Shown here: positions 37,040 to 48,180 of the stretch, piece after piece
Position numbering within the stretch: position 1 is the first letter of the stretch
Layout of the letters: each line of letters begins with the position of its first letter
DNA from: Zhengitettix transpicula
Taxonomy: Eukaryota > Arthropoda > Insecta > Orthoptera > Tetrigidae
Assembly (NCBI GenBank): GCA_037074705.1
Contig: CM073591.1
Location: 79,218,532 to 79,282,531, forward strand
DNA length: 64,000 bases
Reading direction: 5' to 3'
The notes under the pieces: generated by a model
What the model was told of the DNA's origin: nothing
The model's input: the letters and a program-made list of their open reading frames with translations, nothing else
Databases searched by the model: none
Made by a program: the position numbers and the translations under genes

Positions 37040-37856
37040 TAAAGTTAGGGTTAATTAAAGAATAGATTATCAAAAATTAACAAATAAAATAATTTGTTAT
37101 TTTATTCACTTGTGGCTTCCAAAATTAAAATAAATACAATCAAATTATGATTTCTTCTCTCAGGGTCACAACTGGGTTTGATAATTAACAGAAAAGTGGT
37201 TTATAAACTGATTAACAATTCAAACATAAAAATTCACTTATGACGATAAATGAAATGAAAAACGGCTAAATGTAAAGAAACTGAACGAAATCTGACTATT
37301 ACCTTTCTAATAATCGTTCACAGATTTATATAGGTTTTGTTACTCACGTATTGTCCGTCTGGTACCAGCTCTTTCTTTTGTAGCTTCAACATTACACTAA
37401 AATGCAAATTTTTACACTGATTCTAACTTCCTTGCAGATTTTACACACACGCGGTCGAAGTGCACGTCCTCAACTATCAGGAACCTCGGTTGTTGTCTCC
37501 CCTTTCTGGTCAGCTAGCCGTTGCCGGATCCCTCAATGCGAAGATTGTTCAATTTGTGAAGCAAACTCCTGCTTCCATACAGGAACTCGCGATTTGTAGT
37601 TTATGTTTGCAGACTTTACTTATCATATGCAGAGTCCAGACTACTACTTTCTTCTCGTCACAGATTTTAGGCTTTTTGTTTCTCCTTGCTCGATCCAGGC
37701 TCAGTGCAGAACCTTACTGTTTTTATTTCTCTTTGTGGACCGAACTGCCACGTATCTCGGCGAAGACATTTTTTTACTGTTTCATCCTCACTCGACCCAG
37801 GTTCCGTACTGACTGACTTTTCTCCGCGCGCTCCTCCATTTCGGCTTTCAACAAAG

Positions 37857-37858
<2 letters not shown>
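37040..37858 (-). mobile_element. LTR-like unit b, minus strand
   Basis: It is related to units a, c, d and e by a conserved core: CTGGTACCAG (37359-37368) followed on the minus strand by a GTGAGTAAC splice-donor-like word, then a GTCAGATTTCGTT word and an AT-rich tail. The 5' side (right) is a purine-rich leader of about 490 bases that abuts the (AT)n run at 37859-37894. It lies back to back with unit a on the other side of the microsatellite. The left edge is approximate and no primer-binding site was found. No coding capacity. Confidence 0.5.

Positions 37859-37894
<36 letters not shown>
37859..37894. repeat. (AT)n microsatellite
   Basis: A near-perfect AT dinucleotide run separating two divergent LTR-like units. 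Confidence 0.95.
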
Positions 37895-37897
<3 letters not shown>

Positions 37898-38866
37898 AAT
37901 TATTAAAAGGGCAATTAAAAGAATTAATAATTAGAGATTATTGAAATAAATTGTTATCGGCGAACACACATATACAATAATGGTTGAGAATACTGAACAG
38001 GCAGGACATTGGTGTTGGAGCGCGCGTAAGTTACGGAGCAGTTGAGTCAGCCACAAAACCTTGCCGAATGCAAAGGAAGTTGAAATTTTGTTAGTTAGCG
38101 AGGAAACATTGATGTATGAAGAAGGAGTAGAAATTTGTTGGTCAGCCACAGGACATTGTGGAATACAGGGTAATTGAGTCTGGCAGTTGATGGAGAATAT
38201 TAGTAGAGGAGAGAACAAAGTTTGATTCAGTCGGTGATTCGAGACGAAAGCGCCAATCCACATTTGGCCGGACAGAATCGTGGAGCTCAAAGTAAAGTGG
38301 CGGACATCGGTGAGACGAAGGTTTCACAACAATTGCGTTCGGTGGTCAATACCGGACCATTGCAAAGTGAAGTAAAGTAAATTCAGTGACACATAGCTTG
38401 TTAAAGTGTTCAAGGTGAAAAGTGTGTTATAAAATTCTGACAATTGCCCTGGTACCGGTACAACAGTAAGTAAAGTAGTAAAGCGAAACATATCAAAATT
38501 CATATTTTTAAACGTTAAATAAAGATAGTATACCGTCAGATTTCTATTTCGATTTTATTTTCGGTTATTTCGTTTTACTTTGATGAAATTTTGAGAGTTT
38601 ATAAAATTATTTGTTAATAGTGAATTGTAAAAATTTTAATTCTTGTTTATTTAAAAAGGCCCAATCAAGACCCTGAGATAATAGGAAAGGGCATTTTGTA
38701 TAAAAATTGATGTAAAGTTTTAACAAGTAATTTGTTTTATAAAATAAATAGTTGTGCTTAAGTGTTGTCTAAGTGAATTGAATCAATGTAATTATTTTCA
38801 TGCTTCTTTCATTCAATAATATCAATGAATAGTTCAAGTTAATCAAATATTTAATTGTTTATTACA
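37895..38866 (+). mobile_element. LTR-like unit a, plus strand
   Basis: It begins TGTAATTATTAA directly at the (AT)n run and ends TTTATTACA (38858-38866), giving TGTAAT...ATTACA inverted ends over 972 bases. Inside are a purine-rich leader, CTGGTACCGGTACAACAGTAAGTAAAG near 38449-38475, ACCGTCAGATTTC near 38533, and an AT-rich tail. The ends and layout fit a solo LTR, but no tRNA-type primer-binding site follows it, so the class is inferred. Confidence 0.5.
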
Positions 38867-41271
38867 TTTATAAACCATTTTAATGAAATACTTTCCTTTG
38901 TTTATTACAATATTTATTAAGTAAATCAGACATAAACTGCGCAATATTAGTGAATTATTATAAGTTACGTGCCTTGCACTAAACTTCATGTTCTTGGTCA
39001 CCACGAAAATGTTGAGTGTTAATATCAGATGGAGGTGCTGACTTCCCATACTTCAATAAACGTTCATATCAAATGAAACAATCTCAAAGGGTCTCATTTG
39101 TTCTACTACAAACAATAGACTCGGATATTCCCAATTTTCATTATACGGTTTATAAAAGTACTTAACGTTTTTGTTTAATACTTAACAACTGTTTTTCATG
39201 AAGGTATATGTTTCGTCTTATCATTGACATATTAAAATTCTTTACACATTCTCATGGTTGGTTCCCACTTACGGACCAACTGCGATCTTGCGTAAGCAGA
39301 ATTTCCAGTCTCGAGACGTTCTCCGGCTAGTTCCCATAATTCATTGCTATTGTAACGTCCTTCAAGAATTTATTAACTATAAAATCCACTCAAGTTATTT
39401 TTTGTACTGAAATCGACGTTCATGGCCTCGTCGAAGACCATAATTTGTCTCACTTGCCAATTACTGATTGTCGATTGTGTTTTATGTTCACTATCGGGTT
39501 GTGCTAGAAAAAAAAGGCTTCTTTGCTGTCTCGTAGAGGAAAGAAGAGGTGCTGATAAAACACCGATTAAATGCATATCTTCACTAATCTGGCAGATCAT
39601 ACAACTTCTACCATTTCACAAAATACATATGCGCCATTACAATGAAACTAGGATTATAAGTGAACGAAACAGGACGTTTGTGTTTATCCTTTCGAGTTTT
39701 CATTTCCTACAGAGCGTAATGATGATAATTTATTAGTGAGAAAATTGTTTTTTTGTCGTTGATTAACTTTCTCTGAGCTCTTTCGTTCAAAAAAATCAAT
39801 TTAAAGATGCCTGTGAAATTAATATGTATTTATAAAACACTTATTGTATTAGTATCATCAATACATTAAATATTATTGGTGTAGAGACCTTGATTATATT
39901 TGCATTTAAATTTACACCGTTCCTCAAAAAAGAACGATAGTTATGAGAAGGAGAATTTTAGTTTCTAATTGATATTTGAAAGCAATAAATTTAAACTGTT
40001 AGGGTTGAATGAAAAATAATAATAGTATCATCGAATAACTGATAATATTCTCTCTAGAAATTATTTCTAAATCTAGTAACGGTTACTGTAGGTTAACTGA
40101 GGACAATAGGAAAGCAACACGACCAACTCCAAAAGAATATAATAACTTACATGATTCGTCTGAATAATTATTAATGAAACCAACTTTATTTTTCCAGTTA
40201 TATCTAGTCATTGATCCCACGATAACACCTTAGTTTTTAGTTTAAATACAGTTATACATTCCAATAAAAGAACGTTCACTACAACTGATACAATAATGCA
40301 TTAAACACTGTAACAACATTTTATTTGTTGTTTTTCAATCTTCGAACCAACGCTATTCAGCACGAAATGAAATCAATATTCATTTCCACACGGGTCTGGA
40401 TTTTTCGATTCAGAAATACTAATGAGTGAATTATGACACGATTTTGGGTGTAGGCGCTAAAACAGTATGCAAATTCTCTGTGATTTTGCCAGTCCTGCCA
40501 ATCACGGATGCAGGCAGATTTATTAAAGTTGCGGATGCAAAATGAGGGCTGAAGTGATCGATCAGTTAATGTGTTTGGAAGTCTGCTCAAGCTCTAGACA
40601 GAAATTATCACTTATATTAACAAACTGATATGATTATTTAATTAAATGAGCTTTACGATCGAGAAATTGAAACTATTTAATTTCAGTGCAATCATTGTTC
40701 AGATCGTATTTTATCTGTAAACAAAACAAGAATCATATGAAGTTCATATTAGACGAGCACGTTTGATTAAGAGAATTAAGTATATAATTTAAGTAATTAT
40801 TTAATATACGAGATTGCTCACAACGCAATAAAATTCACAATTAAATTAAATTTATTATCGCCTACGAATATTTATAAATAAATTCATGAAATATAGATAA
40901 AATACCTGAATTTTGGTTTTGCAAGTTAAATTTTTTTCTAAATTTGCTATTTTTGAGCTCTAGTTGGTAAAATAAATTTTAATTTTCACGGTTGAGTATT
41001 TTGATTGCCAGTTGTCATAATACGCTTGTCATTATGGATAATTTCTGAGTATCCAAATTAATTTTTCGTCAGGTTGGAGATGTGTCTGACAAAAGAAAAT
41101 TGCCCTCAGTTAAATGCCCGGTACATTAATTTTTCATATGCAGGAGTTAATTTATTATATTTTCTCGCAAGATAGGAAAAACTAATCCATTCTGGTTTTG
41201 GTAAAAGGTATTTAAATGTTGTTAGAGAAATACTCAAAGAAGCGTTGGAACGTCCAGCTAAAAGATCATGC
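38867..41271. other. No gene seen
   Basis: Mostly AT-rich. A slightly GC-richer unique patch at 40335-40600 contains an octamer-like ATGCAAAT word (40468-40475) and no repeat homology; its function is unknown. Confidence 0.4.
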
Positions 41272-41806
41272 TTTTTTTTAGGTGTAGACAGGCTATGTAT
41301 ATAAGGTAATCCACATAGTGGCAACTCCCCTCGTATAGAATAGGAAAGGGATTTGAAAGGGGGGATGCGGAAGGGTATAAGAAGGTAGCCAAGGGTTAAC
41401 TAGGGCCCCTGGCTATGGTTTAAGGATCCTATCCGGCAATTCGCCTAAAAGTGATGCAGGGAAAACCCTAGAAAAACCTGCATCATGTAGTTCGGGCATT
41501 TGGTACTTGTCCCACGCTCTTCCGATGGCGGGAGAGGAGTTTTCTGTGGGGTCGCAGCTTACACATCGCCATGCCTTCGCCAGTTTAGGAGGCAGCTGGC
41601 CGACTATTCCAATAGGAATAGAGGACAACTCTTACCGTATGCCCAAGGTCTGCGACCCCGGAAACATACACCTCTCAAAACAGACCAAGGTGCCTCGGCA
41701 TGTGGGAACCTTAGTTCAAAAAGCCTGAGAGTTGTGAAGGCATCCCCAAAGGTAGCCCCCCGGGACTCTCAGGGAAGGTTCACCTGCGACAGAATCCTCT
41801 CGCAGG
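41272..41806 (-). mobile_element. PALS copy D, second subfamily
   Basis: Sense minus; poly(A) appears as T8 at 41272-41279 and the single 5' hairpin is near 41783-41806. The 3' end differs from copies A, B, E and G: it has AGACAGGCTATGTATA in place of CAACAGGCTACATGAG (plus-strand reading), a variant shared with copy F. The shared frame (41413-41628) is altered and extends to 71 codons. No clear target-site duplication. Confidence 0.75.
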
Positions 41807-42849
41807 CTTCATAATTTCCTTATTTAAACTTCTTTGAATTAAATTCAATTCCAAGAAAGTAATGGAGAATTTTTTTTTTATTACTTTAAGAATTTAAGTA
41901 AAAATGTATTACCTAATGAGGTGTCAAAGTTGGGAACAAGCGTTGTGTATATAATTTTTTCTGTCTTTGTTGGCTAAATAATTTATTGAGGTAATTTGTG
42001 AAGGTCACATTCGAATGTATTTGCTTAGTCCACAATGTTGGCGACAAGTTTCTTAAAAATTGTATTCTAAAATAATCCACTCCTTTTTCTTAAATGTTAA
42101 TTTGTTGTAATTGCTGAAAAATAAATGATACCAATGAATATAAAAATTGATATAAATACTTTGGTATTTTTGTAATACAACCCCACAGGATTTTAATCAC
42201 TATCCATAAATGTTTATAGAACTCCATACTGCATCTTTTAATTAATTTTTAACAAGGAGCTTTCGGTCGATTGTTTAGCCATAATCATCTACAAAAATAA
42301 AATATAACTTTTTATAACATTTAAAATTTACAGAATACTATAATTATATGATTTGTCAACATTAAAAAAATTAATTATATAATTATAGGATTTATGGAGA
42401 CTGATAATAGGGGCAATATATTACAAAAATACGAAATAAAAATCATTCGTACTAAATTTATAATCTTTAAAGAATAAAAACTAAATACTTTTTAATCTGT
42501 TATATCAATTATATCTGATGACGCAGAATTAAAGCATTGTCTTTCCCAGTATAATTACCCCAAAAGTAATACCCCAGACATTACTGAATGAAAATATGTT
42601 TTATAAACTAGTTTTGTAGTTTTTAAATATCAGTATAATTTTATATGATTTTGACTCCACATACAGCTGTGCTAACTTTTTTTTTATAATATTGACATAA
42701 TATTTCCAATTAAATTTTCTGTCTAGCCCAGAACTTTTGTATTTTTTCATTCTTTATTTTTATACTTTATTTAATTGAAACCAATTTAGTCTTCTTTTAT
42801 TCAGTGACCTATAATCAAAACCCTTCGTATTTATTTACGAATGAAGTTT
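41807..42849. other. No gene seen
   Basis: AT-rich non-coding DNA between two PALS copies; nothing recognised. Confidence 0.45.
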
Positions 42850-43447
42850 TCAACCATAAGGTTTTTTTTAAATTTTTTGTTTTGGGCAACAGGCTACATG
42901 AGGGTAATTCACGTTGGGCAACTCCCCTTTAATGGCATAGGAAGGGATTTGAAAGGGGGGATGCGGAAGGATAGAGGAAGGTAGCCAAGGGTTACTAGGG
43001 CTATATTTTAAGGATCCTACCTGGCATTCGCCTAAAAGTAATGCAGGGAAAACCATAGAAAAACCTGCATCAGGTAGGTCGGGCATTGGGTACTTGTCCC
43101 ACGCCCTTCCGATAGCGGGAGACGAGTTTGATGTGGGGACGCAGCATTCCATTCTCCGTACCTCGATCAGTTTAGGAGGCAGCTGGCCCACTATTCCAAA
43201 GGGAATAGCGGACAACTCTTACCGTATGCCCAAGGTCTGTGACCCCGGAACATACACCTCTCAGAACAGGTCGAGGTGCCTCGGCTTGCGGGAACCTTAG
43301 TTCAAAAACGGAGAGGAAAAGGCATCCCCAAAGGTAGACCCTTCTAATCTGTCCTACAAGGTTCTGTCTGCGAGAGAACATCCCTCGCAGGTATTGCCTG
43401 CGAGAGAATAGCCCTCGCAGACCTTCCATTCTGTCAACCATAAGGTT
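42850..43447 (-). mobile_element. PALS copy E, full length, with target-site duplication
   Basis: Direct repeats TCAACCATAAGGTT lie at 42850-42863 and 43434-43447, defining an insertion of 570 bases (42864-43433). The minus-strand sense end is A-rich (T-rich at 42864-42883) after the conserved CCTGTTGCCC. The 5' end carries two tandem hairpins of the CTGCGAGAG type (about 43369-43421), preceded by about 12 extra bases. The shared frame is longest here (42868-43215, 115 codons) because it runs through the whole 3' half into the tail. This copy best defines the true element boundaries. Confidence 0.88.
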
Positions 43448-43625
43448 ATCCCCAGATATTTATAATCAATTCAAGATATTATCTATATTTTTATACAGTC
43501 GACAAAGTGGAATTAGGAGTTTGGATCCTTATCACAATTTAATGTTAGTCCATTAAAGTAACTTGAACTTATAGCTCAACTGAATATCTGTTTCTCAGTT
43601 TGTTCTAGACTGCATCTGATATTTA

Positions 43626-44522
43626 TCTATATAATAAAAAAGGATGTATATTTGTATGTATGTATGTATGTATGTATGTATTTACGTTGTTCTTTATACA
43701 AATTTTATCGCGTGGACAGAATGCAACAAAAATTGGTATACATATTCTGCCAAAATCGAGAACCGGTACTGTGGGGGTGACAAACCACTAGCATAAATGT
43801 GAAAAGAATTATAATTTTAAAAAGTGATCATTAAGTGATAAATTACTGCGCGCCAATATATCATGACATCACGCGACAGAGAGAGACGTTACTTCGCGAC
43901 GAACAAAGGAAATAGTTCGATTTTTCCGTAATGAAATGAAGCAGAAATATTTTCATTGAATAAAAGTATAATTCTATCCAGTAATACTCCATCGAGTGAT
44001 AATAAAAAACAATACAAAATACTTTACAATCGTTGCGGAAAATGTTAGTTAATTTAGTGAGTGCAATATGGCCACCATTTCTTTACATTTGGAATGTAGC
44101 TATCAATTTGATCACTTCAATCCTTTGTAATGATGGACAATTATATCCTGCAATACTCAAGAAGTACTGTCTGAAGACTTACTGACAATTATTTGTTCGC
44201 GGAGAATTATATTTCTAAAGAATAACGATGGTATGTTTGTTGCTATTATGCAATTAAATTCTATGTATCTTATAGCTATTAAATTAATGCAGTATATTTA
44301 TGTATTGGTAAAGAAATTCGGAGGTATGTTTGTTGAGATTGATGCAATAAAATTCAATGTATTTTATAGCTGTTCAATTAAAGCACTATTGGTCGAAATT
44401 GTGTACGGAACTAGGAATAGTTAGATTTAGGTTATGTCTTCTTGACTAAAGATTAATATAGAATTAAATTCTCTTTCGGGTTTATATAAATAAGACACGG
44501 GCAACGCCGGGCACTCAGCTAG
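43626..44522 (+). mobile_element. Non-autonomous Helitron, complete
   Basis: It begins TCTATATAATAAAAAAGG after A (43625), continues with a (TATG)n run, and ends CGGGCAACGCCGGGCACTCAGCTAG before T (44523). TC and CTAG ends, a GC-rich block just inside the 3' end, no inverted repeats, and insertion between A and T are the Helitron hallmarks. At 897 bases it has no Rep or helicase coding, so it would depend on an autonomous partner. Two imperfect direct copies of about 100 bases, each starting GGTATGTTTGTTG, lie near 44230-44400. Confidence 0.85.
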
Positions 44523-44879
44523 TAATTAATATGTTTGTATAAGGCAGAATTCATTAACCGTGGCAGATAATTGATATAAATGAAGAACAACAGTGAACCT
44601 AAAATACAATATTATCGTTATATATTTCCAGTTGCAACTAAACGGAATTTAATGTTAATTTTAAAATATAAATTTCGTTTTAACTTTATCGTGGAAGCGA
44701 CCAGAAAAACAAAAACAAAATTCGTTGTTGAATTAAGTTTTATATCGGTATTTTCTGAAATAACAACACGGAGCTTCCATTGACGACATGTCTTGTGTTC
44801 TTATTTTGATATTCATATATTTTACTTGCGGTCATGTCCGTTGCGATTGCAAGCATTGTGAGAAGGTGGAGGAGGGCGA

Positions 44880-45330
44880 ATGTTTCTCAGAAAAATAGCC
44901 TTTATTCGTTGTTGGTTGTCGGCGTTTTTGGGTAATGTTCCACGCGGATGTCGGGTCGTGTGTAGCTATTGTGATGTGATGTTTGAGTCAGGGCTGCCGC
45001 TATAAAGCACTGGGAGTCGAGCGCAGCTGTTCGTTTCCCGGAACACTTAAAATTAATATGACGGCCGTGCCACCGACAGAGAAAAAGTTGTAGCGGTCAG
45101 AGGAGAAGGGGGAATTGGACGCGCTGCGGCATCGTGCAGGTCTTTTTGAGATTAATCTCAGTGCGGCAGTTTCTTCTTTTTGCGCGTGCGTGCATGTGTG
45201 TGAGTGCCGCTGCGCAACAGGTGTGAAGGCGACGCGGAAGAGCCGAGCCACGGGCACCCCGGAAGAGAACACTATCTCTACAAACAAAAATTGCCGCATC
45301 TCCAAGGAATATCATTTCAATATCACGCTT
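44880..45330. promoter_or_regulatory. CpG-containing island, possible promoter or enhancer
   Basis: A GC-rich block with many CpGs in an AT-rich setting, absent from the repeat families here. CTATAAAGC at 44999-45007 is TATA-like, with a GC-rich stretch 25-35 bases downstream. ORFs occur on both strands and none shows a domain. Only composition and one weak motif support this call. Confidence 0.2.
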
Positions 45331-45684
45331 TTAAATGTCTCAGTATAAGCCAACATATAAGGTCTCGCAGTAAGATAATTTTGGAACGTTCTTGTAGACT
45401 TGCTGACTAGGCCGAAACGCAGAACCTCTAGGCGTTGTATATATTGTCCAGTGATATTGATCTGACCTTACGGACTGTAGCAGCAAATGTTGGAAAAAGC
45501 ACAATACCCTGGTAATATACAGAACTACACCGACAAACTTTCAGAAGTTGTTCAGGAATACCTTCTGACTATTTTGGTATAAGGGACCCACGGTCAGCGG
45601 TGCCCTATTACAGAGTAATAATGTACTTATTATTTTTGTGCGAGGAAACGAATTACTTTTCGAGATTAAAGAGTGAAATGCTAT

Positions 45685-45732
45685 AACTGTGGACAAAAAG
45701 TAAGGTGAATTCATTTATAAAATATAAATTCT
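45685..45732. repeat. Possible mariner terminal repeat, 3' side
   Basis: TGTGGACAAAAAGTAAGGTG near 45689-45708, just outside the transposase stop, looks like a mariner terminal repeat. A partial inverted match (GAATTCACTTTTGGTTGTTTAC) lies at 46806-46827. No full-length partner was found at the other end, so the element boundaries are uncertain. Confidence 0.35.
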
Positions 45733-46813
45733 TTATTTATTTTCCAAATCAATTTCATCCCCTTCAAAGTAATCCCCGTCCGATAAAACGCACTTTTTCC
45801 AACGCTTTTTCCAGTCATCGAAACAGTCGGAATAGTCTTTTTCCGGTATAGCCTTCAAGATCTCCTTCGATTCGGTTTTTATCTCCTCAATCGTGTCAAA
45901 ACGGCGGCCCCGCATTGGCCTTTTGAGTTTGCTGAATAGCCAGAAGTCGCACGGAGCCAAATCAGGCGAATATGGTGGTTGCGGAACGATATGAGTCGAG
46001 TTTTTGACATAAGTCGCGAAGAACCAATGCAGTATGACATGGTGCATTATTGTGATGAAGGAACCAAGAGTTGTTCGCCCATAATTCCGGCCGTTTCAGA
46101 CGAATAATTTCACGCAAACGACGCATAACGCTCAAATAATATTCTTTGTTGACAGTTTGGCCCGGCGGAAGGAATTGCACCACACCACGATAATCAAAGA
46201 AAACTGTCAACATGGCCTTGATTTTCGATCGACATTGCCGTGGTCTTTTCGGTCTTGCTTCACCTTTTGCACGATATTCGCTGGATTGGTCGGTGGATTC
46301 AGGGTCGTATGCGTAAATCCAAGTATCGTCTCCAGTAATGATGCATTTCAAGTGGTCCTGATAGTCAGACAGCAAAGTTTCACACACATCAACGCGACGC
46401 TTATTTTCCAAAAAATTGAGAGATTTTGGCACCAATCGAGACTTGACGTGTTTCAGACACAAAACATTCTTCCAAATGGTTTGGGCTGAACCAAATGATA
46501 TTCCAACACTATCAGCGAGATCTGTAATTGTCCATCGACGATTTTCAAGCACCAAATCTTTGATTTTTTGGACGTGGCCCTCGTCGATAGACGTTGATGG
46601 TCGTCCAGAGCGCGGTTCGTCTTCAACGCGCTCTCGGCCCTCTTTGAACTCGTTGTACCACTTATAAACGGTTTTTTGTGCCACAGTTTGATCACCAAAG
46701 GCCTTCCGCAACATTTTCAACGAGTCCGCACAAGAATATTCGTTCCGCAAACAAAATTTGATGCAAGTTCTTTGCTCAACAAAATCACCCATTGCAAAAA
46801 TCGAAGAATTCAC
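45733..46813 (-). pseudogene. mariner transposase, frameshifted and active-site mutant
   Basis: DDD transposase of the mariner family (Tc1/mariner), acting in the nucleus on its element's terminal repeats. The first frame (46813 down to 45962) gives residues 1-283: a helix-turn-helix region at 30-60 (VYKWYNEFKEG), a second DNA-binding part at about 80-120, first catalytic Asp in ITGDDTW (Asp162), and HHNNAPCH, where Asn255 replaces the expected second Asp. Asp162 to Asn255 spacing equals the family norm. A one-base loss in the A5 run (plus strand T5 at 46001-46005) shifts the frame. The other frame continues with YSPDLAPCDFWLF, holding the third Asp, and ends at 45733. Allowing for the lost base, the spacing is DD34D. 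Translation probably starts at Met8 (MGDFVEQR). Inactive. Confidence 0.93.
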
Positions 46814-46827
46814 TTTTGGTTGTTTAC

Positions 46828-47264
46828 AAAAACACGTGTAACTCGGAGATAATTAAACAATTTTACAAACAGACGCTTGGAAAATATTATAGACAGTCCT
46901 ACCAACCTAGGGAAAAAAATTACCTGCATTTAAATGTTTTAAATGACAATTTGATCACAGTGATATCAAATCCTATAAAACAACTATTAATATAAAAAAT
47001 GATAATAAAAATTTGAATCAAATTGAAGACAATTTATATATTGTTATAATTTCAAATTCTAAAATGTTTCCATTGTAAACAGCACTCAACAACGTAAATT
47101 AATAAAACTGGTCGCGCTCTCGTTTTAAATTCTACATTTCGGCCAATTTTGTAAGTCTCACAAAATTTATATTTTTTGTTATCTGACAAATGTTTCTTAA
47201 GAATGTTATTCTAATCATTGTAATTGTTTTGTTCTTTTTGAAGTTGTTAAGAAGGACCTGGAGG
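46828..47264. other. No gene seen
   Basis: AT-rich DNA. The word CCTACCAACCTAGG near 46897-46911 may mark the outer mariner end, but no partner was found on the left side. Confidence 0.35.
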
Positions 47265-47350
47265 GTCACAATTTCACTCGTCAACTGACGAGTGTGTGGT
47301 ATTTATATTATCACTTTTGTCTGTACTTGGCCATCTTTTTTATTGTTTAA
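47265..47350 (+). repeat. Family H fragment, right arm
   Basis: It contains the palindrome CACTCGTCA-AC-TGACGAGTG and then GTGTGGTATTTATATTATCAC and GTCTGTACTTGGCCATCTT, matching 296-350 and the inverse of the left arm at 31680-31728. No hammerhead core is retained. Confidence 0.5.
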
Positions 47351-47875
47351 TTTTACATTAATGAATTCTTTTTTCTGACGTAAAATGGACTGATGTTTAT
47401 TTATTTAATAAGTTTTCTCAATAGTCCGAAGATATGTCAGTACTTTTGATTTATTCGGTTTGTTTGAGAAAATACCTTCTTCAGCAGTGAAGGAGTCTGT
47501 AATATGCAATAACCAAAACGTGCAACACGCAACACAGAGTAATTCAACTACTCTCGGACAAAACACGTACACTTTTATCACACTGTCTTCAATCTGTTCT
47601 GTCAGTGTACAAGGCAGCATTGTTCCGTTACATATATTGTTCAAAGTTTCGATAACAGCATTTCAATAATAAAAGTTATAATATGGCATAAATCAGCGGA
47701 TGTTGGGCCATGCAACAGTGACGATACTTGGAACTATGCTGACTTTTTCTTTATAATAGTTACTGGTGTCGGTCAATGAATACACAAAACTGTTACTTTA
47801 CCGTCGTTGACTCGCTTTTGACTGCCCACGTTCGTCAGTCTCCTTCAATCCTCGTCAGCCTGGCACACTTCTTTG
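47351..47875. other. No gene seen
   Basis: AT-rich non-coding sequence; nothing recognised. Confidence 0.45.
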
Positions 47876-48180
47876 AGGCTCCCTCTTCTGTCCCTCCATC
47901 GACGGTCTTATACGCTCAAGAATTCCAGGAATTTAGTGAGTCCGTGCGAGTATCGACCGAAGTCTCGTAAACCAGACTCTTCCGCAGAAGAAGATATCCA
48001 TTGGTGTCACGTCTGGCCAAGGACCAATTCGTTGTCGTCCAAACTGCACTTCTGTACACTCTCTGTAACGAATCACCGAAGATCATGGGTGCGTTGTGCC
48101 AAAATACTGAGAATGTGTCCCTGGACAACCTCTGAAAGTTTGTCTGAGGAGTTTGGTTCACCCTGTATACAAAGGGATAA
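47876..48180 (-). pseudogene. DDE transposase relic, C-terminal fragment
   Basis: Broken minus-strand frames resemble the arthropod DDE transposases that carry 'FQQDGAPPH...WPPRSPDLTPLDFFLWGYLK'. One frame reads FWHNAPMIFGDSLQRVYRSAV and another reads WPDVTPMDIFFCGRVW, in the right order and spacing. The right edge TATACAGGGTG (minus strand, 48168-48178) looks like a terminal repeat and resembles the end of the element at 26114. Several frameshifts; internally deleted. The exact superfamily is uncertain. Confidence 0.5.

Noticed and set aside
39422..39736. 104-codon ORF
   Set aside because: Overlapped by an ORF on the other strand and without any known motif.
45000..45410. Several 68-101-codon ORFs in the GC-rich island
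   Set aside because: All frames are open because of high GC and low stop frequency; none resembles a protein family.
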